Origin: Allolobophora icterica
Taxonomy: Eukaryota > Annelida > Clitellata > Crassiclitellata > Lumbricidae
Length of the DNA stretch: 64,000 nt
Direction of reading: 5' to 3'
Assembly (NCBI GenBank): GCA_963556255.1
Contig: OY744607.1
Span: 6,257,739-6,321,738, forward strand
Shown here in pieces: positions 1-12,398 of this stretch; the stretch's first letter is position 1; every line of letters starts with the position of its first letter. The notes beneath the pieces were generated by a model that saw nothing but the letters and a program-made list of their open reading frames with translations, was not told where the DNA came from and ran no database searches. Made by a program: the position numbers and the translations under genes.

Positions 1-72
1 GAACTCGGGACGAAAGAAGCCGTAGTCCATTCCGAGATGACCATGCAGACTGTGCTGAGATATTATGGTTAA

Positions 73-530
73 GATTTTAATTGTAATCGTAATCTCGAGG
101 TTTCTACAGCGCCCAAAAGGTAGTCGCCGGAGTCAGCTTCTTCACAGGCGCGTTGTCAAACAAAATCGATAGGCAGGTATAGGGTCAACATCGGCTCCAG
201 GTCAAGATCCAAAGGGGTCAGGCAGGCAGATAGCGAGACGGGTAAGGTGGACGGTGATTAGAATTAAAGAGGTGAGGTAGGAAAGGGGAAGAAGAGAAAA
301 CATCGTAGGATTTCTGTGGGGCAGTGTTTTCAGGTTTGAGTGAGAGACCCGTGGAGAGATAGTAACTAGCAAGAGGTGAGGTTTTGATGAGTTCGTAGGA
401 TTGATAAGAATAATGTCGGCAGTGGGCTCTAAAGGAAGAAAAGATTGGGTCCCAGGACTGAGCCTTGAGGCAAGCCACAGGTAAGGATAGTCTCTGTCAG
501 GGACGAGGAGCCGAAATATTTATAATGCTA
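73..530 (-). mobile_element. Degenerate non-LTR retrotransposon 3' fragment
   Basis: Read on the minus strand, about 435-479 encodes CGLPQGSVLGPNLFF, which matches the conserved reverse-transcriptase block G-x-PQGS-x-LGP-x-LF of non-LTR elements. Downstream the frame is broken by stops and seems to jump straight to C-terminal sequence, so most of the thumb region is missing. The 3' end (about 73-130) carries GGGCGCTGTAGAAACCTCG and then GATTAC/AATTAC repeats, a tail also seen on other LINE fragments here (about 4.66 kb, 41.8 kb, 51.75 kb). It is a dead copy; the clade cannot be settled by eye. Confidence 0.7.
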
Positions 531-1691
531 GGGAGTTTGAGATAACAGACAATGAATGAGCTGATACAAAGTTCTAGCGACTTGATTCTCCTGTCTTCAG
601 AAAGGTTTTAAGTTAAGAACGTCATACTAAGACGTTTCGAAAGTGAAATATACATACATACAAACATACATACATAAATACATACATACATTTATGCATG
701 TATACTTACACACATGCACATAACTACATTCATAAACACATACATACATTGTATGGTATTGGATCTATAAATTTATAAGGCGCCTCTCGCAGAATAAGTA
801 TTCAGAGGCGCTCTCAGCACAGAAGCCCCGGGGAAACAGATATGCCTTTAGGGAACGCAAGACCGATGACGAAAAGCCAGTCCTAATTTATATAATTATG
901 TATATAAATGGATGCATAGGGCCTACATACACACGTACATACATACATAAATACATACACACATACATAAACGCATACATAAATGATCATATTCATTCAT
1001 AGATTCCCAGCCATTTAACCGCCTTCCTACATATCATGCCGATCGAAATTACGTAGGTCTAAACAATTAGGCCTACACACAATCGTCATAGTTCTCCTGC
1101 CTCCGCGTAGGCCTACATTTCATCTCTGTACTGCATTGACGTCCTAATCTACCGCCATTCGATATCTAGACCGCCGTCTGTAGGCGCATGCGACCCACAA
1201 CAGGTGTCCTTCAACATCTTCATCATCGTTATCATCATCGTTGTAGTTGCTGGCGTCTTTTTCAGCTTCTCAGTCTTCCTACTTTTTTCATTGATTTCTT
1301 AGTTGTCACGTAGTCGCCGCCTACAACGTGTGGGGAAGGCAGATTGTCCTACTGCGCAGGCGCATTCGTGACAAATTGTCCTATTACGCAGGCGCATTCG
1401 CGGCAGATTGTCCTATTACGCAGGCGCATTCCGGGCATAGCCGGCGCTAGGGAATAGGCGCTGTAGCTTAGACATCATGAATTATTAATTTAATTAATAT
1501 TCAAAGCTATAGGTGCGCTGTATCACGGCTATTTCTAACTACAACGTTTACGTTCTATGGCTATTTATAGGCTCATCGAACGCGCAGTAATGACGCTGTA
1601 TTTTCACAGAGATATTTTTTGTACGATTGCTGCACGTGTAGAATGGGTATCACACAAATACCTTAGTAAAAAATAGGTGAGCGCTCGCGAC
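531..1691. other. No gene seen; CATA microsatellites and a retroelement 3' hairpin
   Basis: No coding signal was found. There are short CATA/TACA arrays at about 645-745 and 925-985. A hairpin GGCGCCTCT...AGAGGCGCT at about 777-813 follows TATAAATTTATAA and resembles the 3' ends of the LINE and SINE copies elsewhere in the window. Around 1140-1440 the DNA is more GC-rich and contains the 32-bp repeats listed separately. Confidence 0.5.
1340..1435. repeat. Three tandem 32-bp units with GCGCAGGCGCA core
   Basis: Units begin near 1340, 1372 and 1404. Each reads roughly CAGATTGTCCTATTACGCAG followed by GCGCATTCGCGG. The core TGCGCAGGCGCA of the first unit is one base from the TGCGCATGCGCA palindrome bound by NRF1; the other two units have TACGCAGGCGCA. 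No transcription unit is visible next to it. Confidence 0.7.
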
Positions 1692-2512
1692 CAGTGCCTC
1701 CACTCTCCATTTTCAGAAATCCCAAGATCTTGCAACAAACATCCCAAGATTGTACTAAAAATCCCAAGATTGTACTAAAATCCCAAGTAGGCCTAGGCCT
1801 AACTGAAATAGAGTCAATGGTGGGAGTGGTCGGTTTCTTAAAGAACTTGTTGATACAAATCATGCTCTGTTTTGTTTCGTAGTTTTTAACGTGTTTGGCA
1901 GACTCTAGCTGTTATCGCTAGTCAGTGTTTTGGAACAAACGCTACATTTTGCTGCATATTTGTCTCCTCGCTTTGGTTTAAGCCAAATTTTAAATTCATC
2001 GATTTTCAGCCATTCCTCGTTGAACAGTTGTCTATACCATACCTTTGCTTTCTTACGCGGCTTGGCGCCAGTGTCGCCAGACTCAGAGTCAGAATCAGTC
2101 GATGTCATGACAAATTCCAGTTTAAAACTGTTACGACTTTACAGATCTAGTACTTTTCGTTTAATAATTGTGTAAAAACTAAAAAAACTTCGAACGTCCG
2201 CCTCGGCAGCAAAATGTATGGAACTATGGATGACTGAATCTATGAAATGTACGGATGAAGCATGATGTCATGTTCTTCACAAGATAAGTGTAAGTAAGGT
2301 ACAAAAGTAAACGACCAGTAGCCGTAGATACATGGCCAACGACAGCAAGTCAACAAGTGCTTATTGTTATAATTCCATATGAAATATTAACATTATATCA
2401 TGACTGTAGACCTTAATAAAAATCCCAAGATTTCCATGGAAAATCCCCAGATCCCAAGACGATCGGCCAATTCCCAAGATCTTGGGAAAATTCCCAAGGA
2501 GTGGAGGCACTG
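1692..2512 (-). mobile_element. hAT-type DNA transposon, internally deleted, with perfect 8-bp target duplication
   Basis: The ends are CAGTGCCTCCACTC at 1692 and its complement GAGTGGAGGCACTG ending at 2512. CAGTG-type termini plus an 8-bp duplication are the hAT hallmark. The flanks are identical 8-mers CTCGCGAC at 1684-1691 and 2513-2520. Inside both ends are repeats of CCCAAGAT, subterminal motifs that may bind transposase. A minus-strand reading frame at 1905-2108 encodes only the start of a transposase, so the copy is non-autonomous. It sits beside a LINE 3' tail (2521-2606). Confidence 0.88.
1905..2108 (-). pseudogene. hAT transposase N-terminal remnant (BED/zinc-finger-like)
   Basis: A 67-residue frame starts with a real ATG at 2106-2108. 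Residues about 1-20 are acidic and then basic (SDSESGDTG, KPRKKAK), resembling a nuclear-localisation segment. Residues 24-60 carry YRQLFNEEWLKIDEFKIWL followed by KPKRGDKYAAKCSVCSKTL. A W..F..WL...G...A.C..C.K pattern is typical of the first half of the zinc finger preceding many hAT transposases. The zinc-binding histidines, catalytic RNase H-like core and dimerisation domain are absent. It lies wholly inside the 1692-2512 element, which supports the assignment. Confidence 0.65.
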
Positions 2513-2520
2513 CTCGCGAC

Positions 2521-2606
2521 TAAGCTGGTGCCCTGCGCTTAGATTTCAAGTGGCGCATTAGAAAAAATTTGGCGTTTACGATTATGATTAGGCCCTACTA
2601 ACCGTC
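2521..2606 (+). mobile_element. LINE 3'-terminal fragment
   Basis: AAGCTGGTGCCCTGCGCTTAG through GGCGTTTACGATTATGATT is a plus-strand version of the 3' end also found (minus strand) near 4.08-4.14 kb and 4.66-4.73 kb. It ends in the GATTA(C/T)GATTA-type tail of that family. Confidence 0.55.
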
Positions 2607-2787
2607 TGCACAGCTGCACAAAATATTATGTTGTCTCTGCGCGCTGCGGACGGGTGGATGGACTGATAAGCCTTTATCGAATGAAAGTCAAGGTTTTTAA
2701 AACAAACTATGCGACTTAAGAATAATTCGTAATCGGATGAATTCACTGGTAGCAACAGAGGACGTATTGGTTGAAACGCTTCCTTAA

Positions 2788-3087
2788 CCCTCAGGCTACC
2801 AAGGTTTTTTTGCGACATCGGCTACCAAGGGGGGGGGTGGTTACCACCCCCCCCCCGGAATTTCGTGTTTGATTTAAGATATCATATCATGTAATACAGC
2901 ATTTGATTCAGCATTCATTTCTGAAAAGAATGGTATATTTAGTTGTAAAATATATGAATGCATCTCGAAATTATATAGTTTTTAACAAAGGCACCGGTCC
3001 ATTTAACGATATCTGATATTATCGCACACAATTTGTACTATTGATCAATTAATATTATGACGTAAGGCCCTACATCGACACGCAAGA

Positions 3088-3133
<46 letters not shown>

Positions 3134-3993
3134 CACATTATTACCGGTATATGTGTGTGTATATATATATGCCCATAGACAATTACGATTGTTACGTAAA
3201 TACCTGGACAAAAATATATAAATGATGTGGGTTTTGAAAATGAACTATGTATCCAAGAATATTCTAAATATAATAAATATAATGAGGCTTAATTTTCAAC
3301 AATACAAACTATTCCAAAGTCTGTTTTAGTTACAGACAAAACCTAAAGGCGTGCAGCTATATCAACATGAAAACATGAAACAAGAAATTATGTAATTTTT
3401 CCCGGCAGTCAAAAAAAACGTCAGTGGTCCTTGCAGTTATTGCAAGTTACTTTCATTGTTTTGTGCGAATGCTTCCTGCAAACCGGCTTCTTGAACACTT
3501 CACAGCACTGCTTTACTCTGTTAGTATTCTGCTTCAACTGTTTATAGCCCTTCCCCATACCCAACCATATCGGTTTACGTTGTGATATTGCATCAGTGAT
3601 TTTCACACTGAAAAAGCGTATTATTATTCATTATGATCACTTCCGGTTATCAAAAGACAAATAACTAAGCAAGTAAATATAACCCTAAATTCCCTCTAAA
3701 GAATGGCATAGTTGTTTCTCTTCCAGAAAGAATAATGAATACCTTTATAGTCGACAACAGCTAACAGCTGACGAGAGAAATTCCTGATTTCATAAGTGGT
3801 ACCTAGGCTATATCGGGTATAACTTTTTTATGGCGTGGGATATCATCATGACTTTTACCTCAAAATTTGCGCAAATGGACCCCCTACAGCTACCTAATAT
3901 GTCAAAATTATATTCCACGTGCAAAAAAAGTTTTTCCAGAAAAACGTAGGGGGGGGGGGGGGGTGGTAACCACCCCCCTTGGTAGCCCGAGGG
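2788..3993 (-). mobile_element. piggyBac-like transposon relic with TTAA target duplication
   Basis: The element is bounded by TTAA at 2784-2787 and 3994-3997. Just inside are inverted repeats CCCTCAGGCTACCAAGG and CCTTGGTAGCCCGAGGG, then a second palindromic block GGGGTGGT(T)ACCACCCC at each end. TTAA duplication with CCC-starting termini is diagnostic of the piggyBac superfamily. The interior includes a TA microsatellite (about 3092-3126) and a short minus-strand remnant of the transposase C-terminus (3421-3606). At 1206 bp it is far shorter than an autonomous element and lacks a DDD catalytic core. Confidence 0.82.
3421..3606 (-). pseudogene. piggyBac transposase C-terminal cysteine-rich domain remnant
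   Basis: The 61-residue frame ends with CCEVFKKPVCRKHSHKTMKV then TCNNCKDH and a stop. Repeated Cys/His pairs at the extreme C-terminus match the cysteine-rich domain that binds piggyBac ends. There is no ATG at the start of the open stretch (its first codon is GTG), so it is a fragment of a longer deleted gene. Its place near the left end on the minus strand fits a transposase transcribed right to left across the element. Confidence 0.55.
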
Positions 3994-4049
3994 TTAAAGA
4001 AATGCCCCAAAGAGATAGCTCCGCAATAAGTTTGGTTGGCAAGCATTGC

Positions 4050-4225
4050 GTTGCAAGTCGCGGGAATCGAAATCGTAAGCTATAAATTTATAAAGCGCCA
4101 ACTGAAACCTAAGGGCAGGGCACCAGCTTGTTCACGAGCGCTGCGGCGAGTCGGAGGGCCGACAAAAGTAGGTCCGAGTCCGGTTGCCAGAGGGTTGAGA
4201 TCAAGAGAGGAGGCAGAGTAGCTGC
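4050..4225 (-). mobile_element. LINE 3' end fragment (copy 1 of local pair)
   Basis: On the minus strand this reads GAACAAGCTGGTGCCCTGCC, then a GGCGCTTTATAAATTTATAG segment, then TTACGATTTCGATT. It is closely related to the 3' part of the fragment at 4660-5160 and to 2521-2606. Confidence 0.55.
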
Positions 4226-4659
4226 TAAGGCGGGTGTCGTTTATGTCGAGAAGAATTGAAGGGCGAAGTAGCAGCTACCAGCTACGTTACAGACTTCTAG
4301 GTGGGGAAACTTTATCCGAGTGGTCCAAACCATCTCGCAGACATTCCCTCCAGTTCTCAACTTTCATGGCTATGGGCCATCGACAACTTCCAAACTTTTC
4401 CCAACTATCGAAGGAATGGCTTCTGCTCCGAATTTGAACACTTTCAGAAATTCAGAGAAACCGGACAGTTCGATTCATTAAGGAAATTTATATTTAGCCA
4501 TTCCAGGAGACTTAGTAGAGACGTTGTTAAATGTCATTAACGAACATATAATCATTCATCTGCTCATATAACGAGTAGAGTCACCAGTGGCCGGTTTCGT
4601 GCACACACTCAGGACCGAACCACTAGATTATAAACTGGAATTGACAGACGACATCAAGT
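4226..4659. other. Unrecognised stretch between two LINE ends
   Basis: Plus-strand open frames of 67 and 79 codons overlap here, but neither matches a family I recognise. The GC content and flanks suggest a further retroelement segment. Confidence 0.3.
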
Positions 4660-5160
4660 CTATCGTAATCGTAACCTCCAAACTTCTAAAACTCCACTCG
4701 AAAGCCAAGGGCAGGGCGCCAGCTTAATCACGAGCCCTGGGATCAAATCAGAGGTTTTTTCCAAAGAGTAGTCCAAAGGAAGTCCGAGTCCGGTTCCAGG
4801 GGAGGAGGCAGAGCAGCTGTTAAGGCGTGTATCGTTTAGGACGATAAGAATTGGAAGGCGGAGGATCAGATGAGTCAGAGTAGGAGTACTTGAAAAGGTG
4901 AGACTTCAGTTTTGAGTGGAAAGTCCCGTTGGTGATAGATAGAGGAGCCTGAGGACGATGATGTAGGACGGGTTGCAATGACGATAGAGGAACCGAAAAT
5001 CTGGGGAACTCAGGTGGGAGATCGTTCCAGAGGCGTGGTGCTGTGTTGTATATGACTCGGTTGGATAACTGGAGATGAGTAGGAAAAAATGGAGAGAAAA
5101 AGACAATAAACATTTCTGACCTAGATTATTATAACTGCAACGGCTGAATCTCAAACTTGA
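4660..5160 (-). mobile_element. Non-LTR retrotransposon C-terminal fragment
   Basis: The minus-strand frame at 4820-5113 contains NTAPRLWNDLPPEF followed further on by FHSKLKSHLFKYSYSD and a stop. The RLWN-x-LP block and the F..KLK.HLF block are the standard end of CR1/L2/Jockey-type reverse transcriptases. The 3' UTR ends in GAAGTTTGGAGGTTACGATTACGAT. A sister copy on the plus strand lies at 18131-18420, with nearly the same final 30 residues (one premature stop). The copy is 5'-truncated. Confidence 0.75.
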
Positions 5161-5599
5161 TAACAGTTAAAAAAGGGGAATTTAGGGTTGATTCTCAAGA
5201 TGTTAATCTATATCTAGTTGCCCGTATACCCCGTATAACTTTCATTCTCCGAAAGTGTGGAATTGAAAGACACGTTGGCGGACTGCACCTATACCCTAAT
5301 TCAAAGAGATGACGTCCAAGTAGGGGATGCAATGCGTATATGCGTGGGTCGCAATGGTCTGATTTACGTTGGACAACTTCCGTTTTCGTCTTTCGACGAC
5401 ATATTTGCGACAGTTGCAATGTTTATCTTCGCCCCCGAAAGAAAAGAAAAAAGAACAGACAGAGATTTCGGTTAAAAAGAATCGTGCGTTTGGCAAATTT
5501 AATTCTTATGCAAGACAGTGGACCCAAATGTATGTAGACCAAGGTATATTTGCAGGTTTATGTATCTGTATGCTATATATGACATGTATGTCGGCCTAT
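5161..5599. other. No recognised gene
   Basis: A plus-strand open stretch at 5257-5475 (GTG start, 72 codons) resembles no family I know and lacks an ATG. It runs into a TGTA microsatellite. Confidence 0.35.
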
Positions 5600-5868
5600 G
5601 TATGTTTGAATGTATGTATGAATGTATATATGAATGCATGTATGTATGTATGTATATATGTATGTATGTATGTCTGTATGTATGTATGTCTGTATGTATG
5701 TATGTATGTATGTACGTATGTATGAATGCATGTATGTATGCATGAATGCATGTATGTATGTATGTATGTATGTATGGATGCATGTGTGTATGTATGTATG
5801 TATGTATGTATGTATGTATGTGACCTGCTGGTTCGTTCGTTCATTCATTCATTCATTCATTCATTCAT
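5600..5868. repeat. TGTA microsatellite followed by TTCA microsatellite
   Basis: Imperfect (ATGT)n with interruptions covers about 5600-5820, then (TTCA)n at 5837-5868. All long open frames over it are repeat translations (MYVC, YIHT). Confidence 0.95.
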
Positions 5869-6943
5869 GCATTAACTGATTGCCTGATGAATGATTGATT
5901 GCTTGAATGACTGACTGTTTGAGGGCCTGACTATTATATAGATTGATTGATTGATTAACTAATTGATTGATTGATTAGTACGCCATTATAAACTTTATTC
6001 AATCATTCGCTAATTGTTTAACTTGTCAGTTCCTAATTTTGTCCATCAATCTGTTCATCGCTCATTTTATTCACCCGTTCCTCCTCCGTCTCCCCCCGTC
6101 CGTTCATCTTTTTCTTTCTATTTGTAAATTTCCCCTCCACCTGCATTGCATCTTTTATCTCCTTCACTGCTGCTGATGAGAACATCTGCCTAACATGACA
6201 CAATATAACTACCTGTTGTGGGTAGCCATTGACGTCATCACTTTCCAAGCTAATTGAAAACAAGCCTTTTCCCTTGTTGCGTGAGGATCGTCAGGGGCGT
6301 TTGGTCTTCATTAGAATTAATAGACACACGCTCCAATCCATTCAATGCACTGTCATTTACAAGAAAAACGTCAGTGTCTTATTTCGGATTTGCTTCTCAT
6401 GACAGTGACTTGGACTCTCGGCTATTTCTTGACATCCATACGCGTGTGTATACGGAATTCCCGCTAGGAACGCAGAGTCAACACTTCGCACGTCATCTTT
6501 CTCGACTAAACAGTTGTTAATGAGCCTTTATGAGGTTTCCACAGGCGCTCTATAAATAACCGGATACTTATTTACATACATACTGACGCACTCACGTCCA
6601 TGCAACCATACGTACATATATGCATTTCATTTTCAGTTCATTTATTGTTCCCAAAATAAACATTAGGACTACATAGTGCAGTGGACACGTATGTTTCACG
6701 GGTAGAAAGGGCAGACCCAGAAGGGACGGAAGTCCCGCTAATTAGGATCACCTGTTTGACAACAAATTGGTTTGAATGACGAGTGATTAACATAACAGTC
6801 TTACAATACTTTAATTAGAAGAACCAGAGCTAGCGAGAACTACAATGCATGCAGTGTTTTGCTGTCAAATATGTGCATACATACATACATACATAAATAC
6901 ATTCATACATGCATACTTACATACGCATATACATACATAATGC
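5869..6943. other. No gene seen; GATT and CATA simple repeats
   Basis: GATTGATT is near 5940-5975, and CATA repeats at about 6868-6935. Short frames at 6033-6263 (-) and 6254-6520 (+) show no recognisable domain. Confidence 0.4.
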
Positions 6944-7323
6944 GTCCCGTAACAAACACTATTGTGACGTCACTATACTGCCGCCTTGGCAACGGCTGTC
7001 TTGACGACGGCTATAGGCCTATAATATGACGTCATAATATAACTGGGAAGTAAGCTTAATTGTTATCACTGCAATAATAATATTGTTTTATACTAGCTGT
7101 AACCCGTGAAAAATCACGGTATATAAAAAACAATTATTATTGCAGTGATAACAATAACGTCATATTATAGGCCTATAGCCGTCGTCAAGACAACCGTGGC
7201 CAAGGCGGCAGTATAGTGACGTCACAATAGTGTTTGTTACGGGACGGACAGACAGACAGACAGACAGACGTACAACGGTTATTATGTTGTTTAATACCGT
7301 GATTTTTCACGGGTTACAGCTAG
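6944..7323. repeat. Two overlapping inverted repeats just upstream of the EGR exon
   Basis: The first inverted repeat pairs about 6944-7088 (GTCCCGTAACAAACACTATT...) with about 7118-7247 (...AATAGTGTTTGTTACGGGAC). The second pairs 7094-7122 (CTAGCTGTAACCCGTGAA...) with 7295-7323. The right half is a member of a dispersed family also present near 19653 and 30106. The arms carry perfect CRE palindromes TGACGTCA at 6965-6972, 7027-7034 and 7217-7224. A (GACA)n stretch lies at about 7244-7268. It ends about 55 bp before the splice acceptor of the EGR exon. Confidence 0.85.
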
Positions 7324-7339
7324 TTTAAAATAAAACTAA

Positions 7340-8926
<1,587 letters not shown>

Positions 8927-9112
8927 CGAAGGTCCTGAGGGTGACGTCGTCCCGACTGGAATTACGGAATGGTAGGAGAAGAAGAACTGAACAAGTTGTG
9001 GAGATTTGGAAGACTTGGTGCGCTCGCAAAGTGCTGGGCTATCTGTTCCGAAAGAGTTATTCATTCAAGTTTAGTCCATTCATCATTCGTACTCTCATTC
9101 GATCATTCATTT

Positions 9113-9185
9113 TTTCAGTCAGTCATTCATTCAGTCAGTCAGTCAGTCAGTCAGTCAATTATTGATTCACTTAGTCAGTCACTCA
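9113..9185. repeat. (AGTC)n / (TCAT) microsatellite in the 3' UTR
   Basis: TCAGTCAGTCAGTC runs with interruptions follow a TCATTCATTC stretch. Confidence 0.9.
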
Positions 9186-9333
9186 ACCAATAGGACTGTT
9201 AGTTATTGTTTACTCATACATCGCATTATATCTGATAGGTTTAGACCACGCCGCAGTCCTCTTTAGCTAGAATGATTAGCAATAAGCTTCTTTCAGCATC
9301 AGTAAATTAGAGAATGGTCAGAGAGAGAGAGAA

Positions 9334-9460
<127 letters not shown>

Positions 9461-9690
9461 GTATCTAAGTATGACGTTCACTTCTAGGCTATCTAATCTT
9501 ACTGAAAACTCCTTCCGCTTGCATTTATACCATGCCCTTTCCTTTCATCTTATCTGGCACAGGCTTTTACAGCGGCATGGGTTAGGTACCTGTAACACCC
9601 CTCCCCCGTACTTTGGGACACTGATCGAGAACCCTTGCTCATCATACTGATCCTGGTATTACTCTGTGAATAAACTCTCTAATTTATGAT

Positions 9691-10318
9691 TCCTGCATAA
9701 ATATTCAAATGGGGTCTCGGTTCAATAACGAGGCATATTTAATCATTGATGTGACGTAATGAGTTGCTCATGCATGACGTGTGGGACACCAATGGACCGT
9801 GATCACGACTTGAAGTTCAGTATCTTGCATAGCCAAACCTGTTTCGCTTTGATATTTGGAGTACCTTATAGTAGCCTATCATGTAACTATGTTAGTAGTT
9901 CAGTTGTTTTTAGATATAATCAGTTGTTTTAGTTCAACTTCGTATAATTGTGTCGAGTATCGCGACGTCATTCTGTTTCGATAGAAAGACTGGGTTCCTC
10001 TAAAGATGTAATCTTTCTGCTCATCATTTGCTACAACTTCTGTGATAACGTTTACCAACTTTGTTAAATCTTGAATGGAGATTCAGTATGAGAACGTTCC
10101 AATCTAGATTATCTCTTCTTAGCTGTGTGCTTTCCTATGAATATTTAGCTACGAATTAGCGTAAATTTTCTCATGCGTCATTTCTGCTTTTTGATGTTAG
10201 AAAATTTAAAGGTAGCTTGGTGATTTTTCACACAACTAATTAAGTTTTCGAGAACTTAAGCAGGTATTAGACACCGTCAAATTATCGCGGCATTCATTTC
10301 CATTCATTTTAATATAAG
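9691..10318. other. AT-rich sequence without recognised gene
   Basis: No long open frame or repeat motif was recognised. It could be extended EGR 3' UTR. Confidence 0.4.
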
Positions 10319-10672
10319 GTCCGTCCATAAATGACGTTACGTCAAGACATGGAGGGGGCTAGACTTGTGCGACGATATGCATGAACTTCTATGCTTAATG
10401 TAAATGGAAGTTCATACGAAATGTGACGAGAGGGGTTGGAGGCAGTGCTCGAAATGGAAAATTTTACGAAACGGAACGCTAGTCAAAGATATGGGAGCAT
10501 TCACGTTAATTTCATAGTATTTTCCACAATAAGTCATTTGACGAACCGGAACGGAACGCTAATTCATTTTGATGAACCGGAACGGCGTTCCGGTGCGTTC
10601 CGGTCCATTTCGAGCACTGGTTGGGGGTCAATTTGTGCCAAAATAGTGTGACGTCATTTATGGACGAGCCCA
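10319..10672. mobile_element. MITE with GTCCGTCCATAAATGACGT termini, host of a nested hAT MITE
   Basis: The left terminus GGTCCGTCCATAAATGACGT at 10319 pairs with ACGTCATTTATGGACGAGCC at the right end (to about 10671). The outer target duplication is not clear. A second, unrelated element (10443-10619) interrupts it. Confidence 0.75.
10443..10619. mobile_element. Nested hAT-type MITE, 177 bp
   Basis: The termini are CAGTGCTCGAAATGGA and TCCATTTCGAGCACTG. The flanking 8-mers GTTGGAGG (10435-10442) and GTTGGGGG (10620-10627) differ at one base. CAGTG ends with an 8-bp duplication fit hAT. The interior repeats GGAACGGAACGC-like segments and has no coding capacity. Confidence 0.85.
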
Positions 10673-12215
10673 AACTGATGCCATTCTCTTAAGTATTTAT
10701 GTGCTTGTGGTAAATTTTCTTTGCAACTATTAAAGGGTTTCACCATCCACCACAATCACCAGTTTTGTATTGTTTTCGAATTTATAACTTGCCATGTCTG
10801 CATAATCTTTAATTTTTCAGTGTGTGCGTTTCTGCAAGATCTTGCGAGTCCTTAACAGGTCTATGTCCGCGTTTGTATAGTCCTCGTCATTTTCTTTCTT
10901 ATACCACGCGTGTTCACCGTAATTGTAAATCTTTTAACTAATTAAATAAAGTGTAAACATGTTATATCATAAGATTAGTTGTTAAGTTGGTTTAATGTTA
11001 CATCTTTCCGTGTTTTCCGAGATTGCTCTTGTACTTTGTGTCGGACATTTCTACGTTTGATATCTTACTTTATATAGAACTGTAGTAGCGGCGTTAGTAA
11101 CTGATTGTGTACTGCAATATTTTGCATTTCGATTTCGTAGATCTATTACAGTTGATTTAACGTCCTGGTGAAAACTTTAGTTGTTCTATTTTTAAGTCCA
11201 TTTGACGTTGACTTGTCAGTTTCTCTATTGTTAGTTTACTGTTTGGTTATGTGCCGTGGTTCTAGGTGTTGTCTAGTGCCAAACGTGTTCCCGTGTAGTA
11301 CTTGTGTTTGACGTGGTGCAGTGATGTGTTTTGACTTGTAGAAATGTTTCTTAATACCGCTTCGCTTGCCTCGAATGTGCGCAATCTAACTCTATTTCTT
11401 GCCACGACAGTTTTATTTTTAGATTAAGCTTTCAGCTGGCTAGCCTGTACAATCTAGCCAGAAAGCTTTTATAGCAACGCGATTTCTTATCAATAGTAGG
11501 CCTATAGTGAGGGTAAGTAATTTTTTTTTAGAAAATTTTAAAATCTATTCTAATGAGTCCTATGATGCACTGTCATAATGCACAAGTCAGAAATAGATGG
11601 TTGCAGTAATCTAAGTCAACTATGACAATCCACAGCCTACGAATAAATGTACTGTTTCGAGTAATGTTTAAATATTACAATCAGCAAGCAATGTAATATT
11701 TTCTGTATGATACTGGAAATGGTTTGAATGAGGCTTGTAACTTTGGAATTCGTGAACTAACTTGTTGCTATCTTGAATGCAGCAGTCTTTTCTTGTGTTG
11801 TGATTAATAACCACAGATCTGCAGTGGATGTAATAAAGAGTAGGCAAATCTTATGAACCACTCGAAAGCCACGGTTACTTTTTGTTATGTTATCCTACGT
11901 TGTGTTATATTATATGCTGCACTTTATTATGTTGTGGCTGTTATGTGGCAGTTTGTTATGTTATGGTCTGTTATGTTGCATTTTGTTATGTTATGGTCTG
12001 TCATGTTGCAGTTTGTTGTGTTCAGACTCTTAAAGAGATTCCAAGAGGCCGTGCCATTTTCAGCTGTGGGTATTATGAATTTTTAAAATTAACTGAAAAG
12101 CCTTTTACACTTTAACGGCAAGCCGCATTGGTTTCCCAGTCACTTTTAGTACACTCTCATCATTAAAGTGTTAATGTAGCAAGTCAAGAGATTTCCCATT
12201 GGCCGCCCACCCACT
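10673..12215. other. AT-rich sequence without recognised gene; 29-bp-scale tandem repeat at 11885-12015
   Basis: Imperfect repeats of TTTGTTATGTTATGGTCTGT generate the two overlapping open frames at 11853-12115. No domain is recognised, and the frames are better read as repeat translations. Confidence 0.5.
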
Positions 12216-12398
12216 CAGGCACGTAACTAGGCTTTTTCGTTTGGGGGGGGGGGCTTAAGCCTTGAACATGGCAACATTTATACAGTGTTCATACGAATTT
12301 TAGCCGTAAGCATACAACGGCTTGACTTGTTTGGGGGGGCTTCAACTTCGTTTGGGGGGGCTTAAGCCCCCCCAAGCCCAACGCTAGATACGTCCCTG
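12216..12398. mobile_element. hAT-type MITE with perfect 8-bp duplication
   Basis: The termini CAGGCACGTAACTAGG and GCTAGATACGTCCCTG are imperfect inverted repeats. The flanks are identical 8-mers CACCCACT at 12208-12215 and 12399-12406. Internal blocks of G7-12 CTTAAGC and its complement can fold into a hairpin. Confidence 0.87.

Noticed and set aside
11853..12115. Two overlapping hydrophobic ORFs resembling membrane peptides
   Set aside because: Both derive from the TGTTATGTTATGG tandem repeat in two frames.
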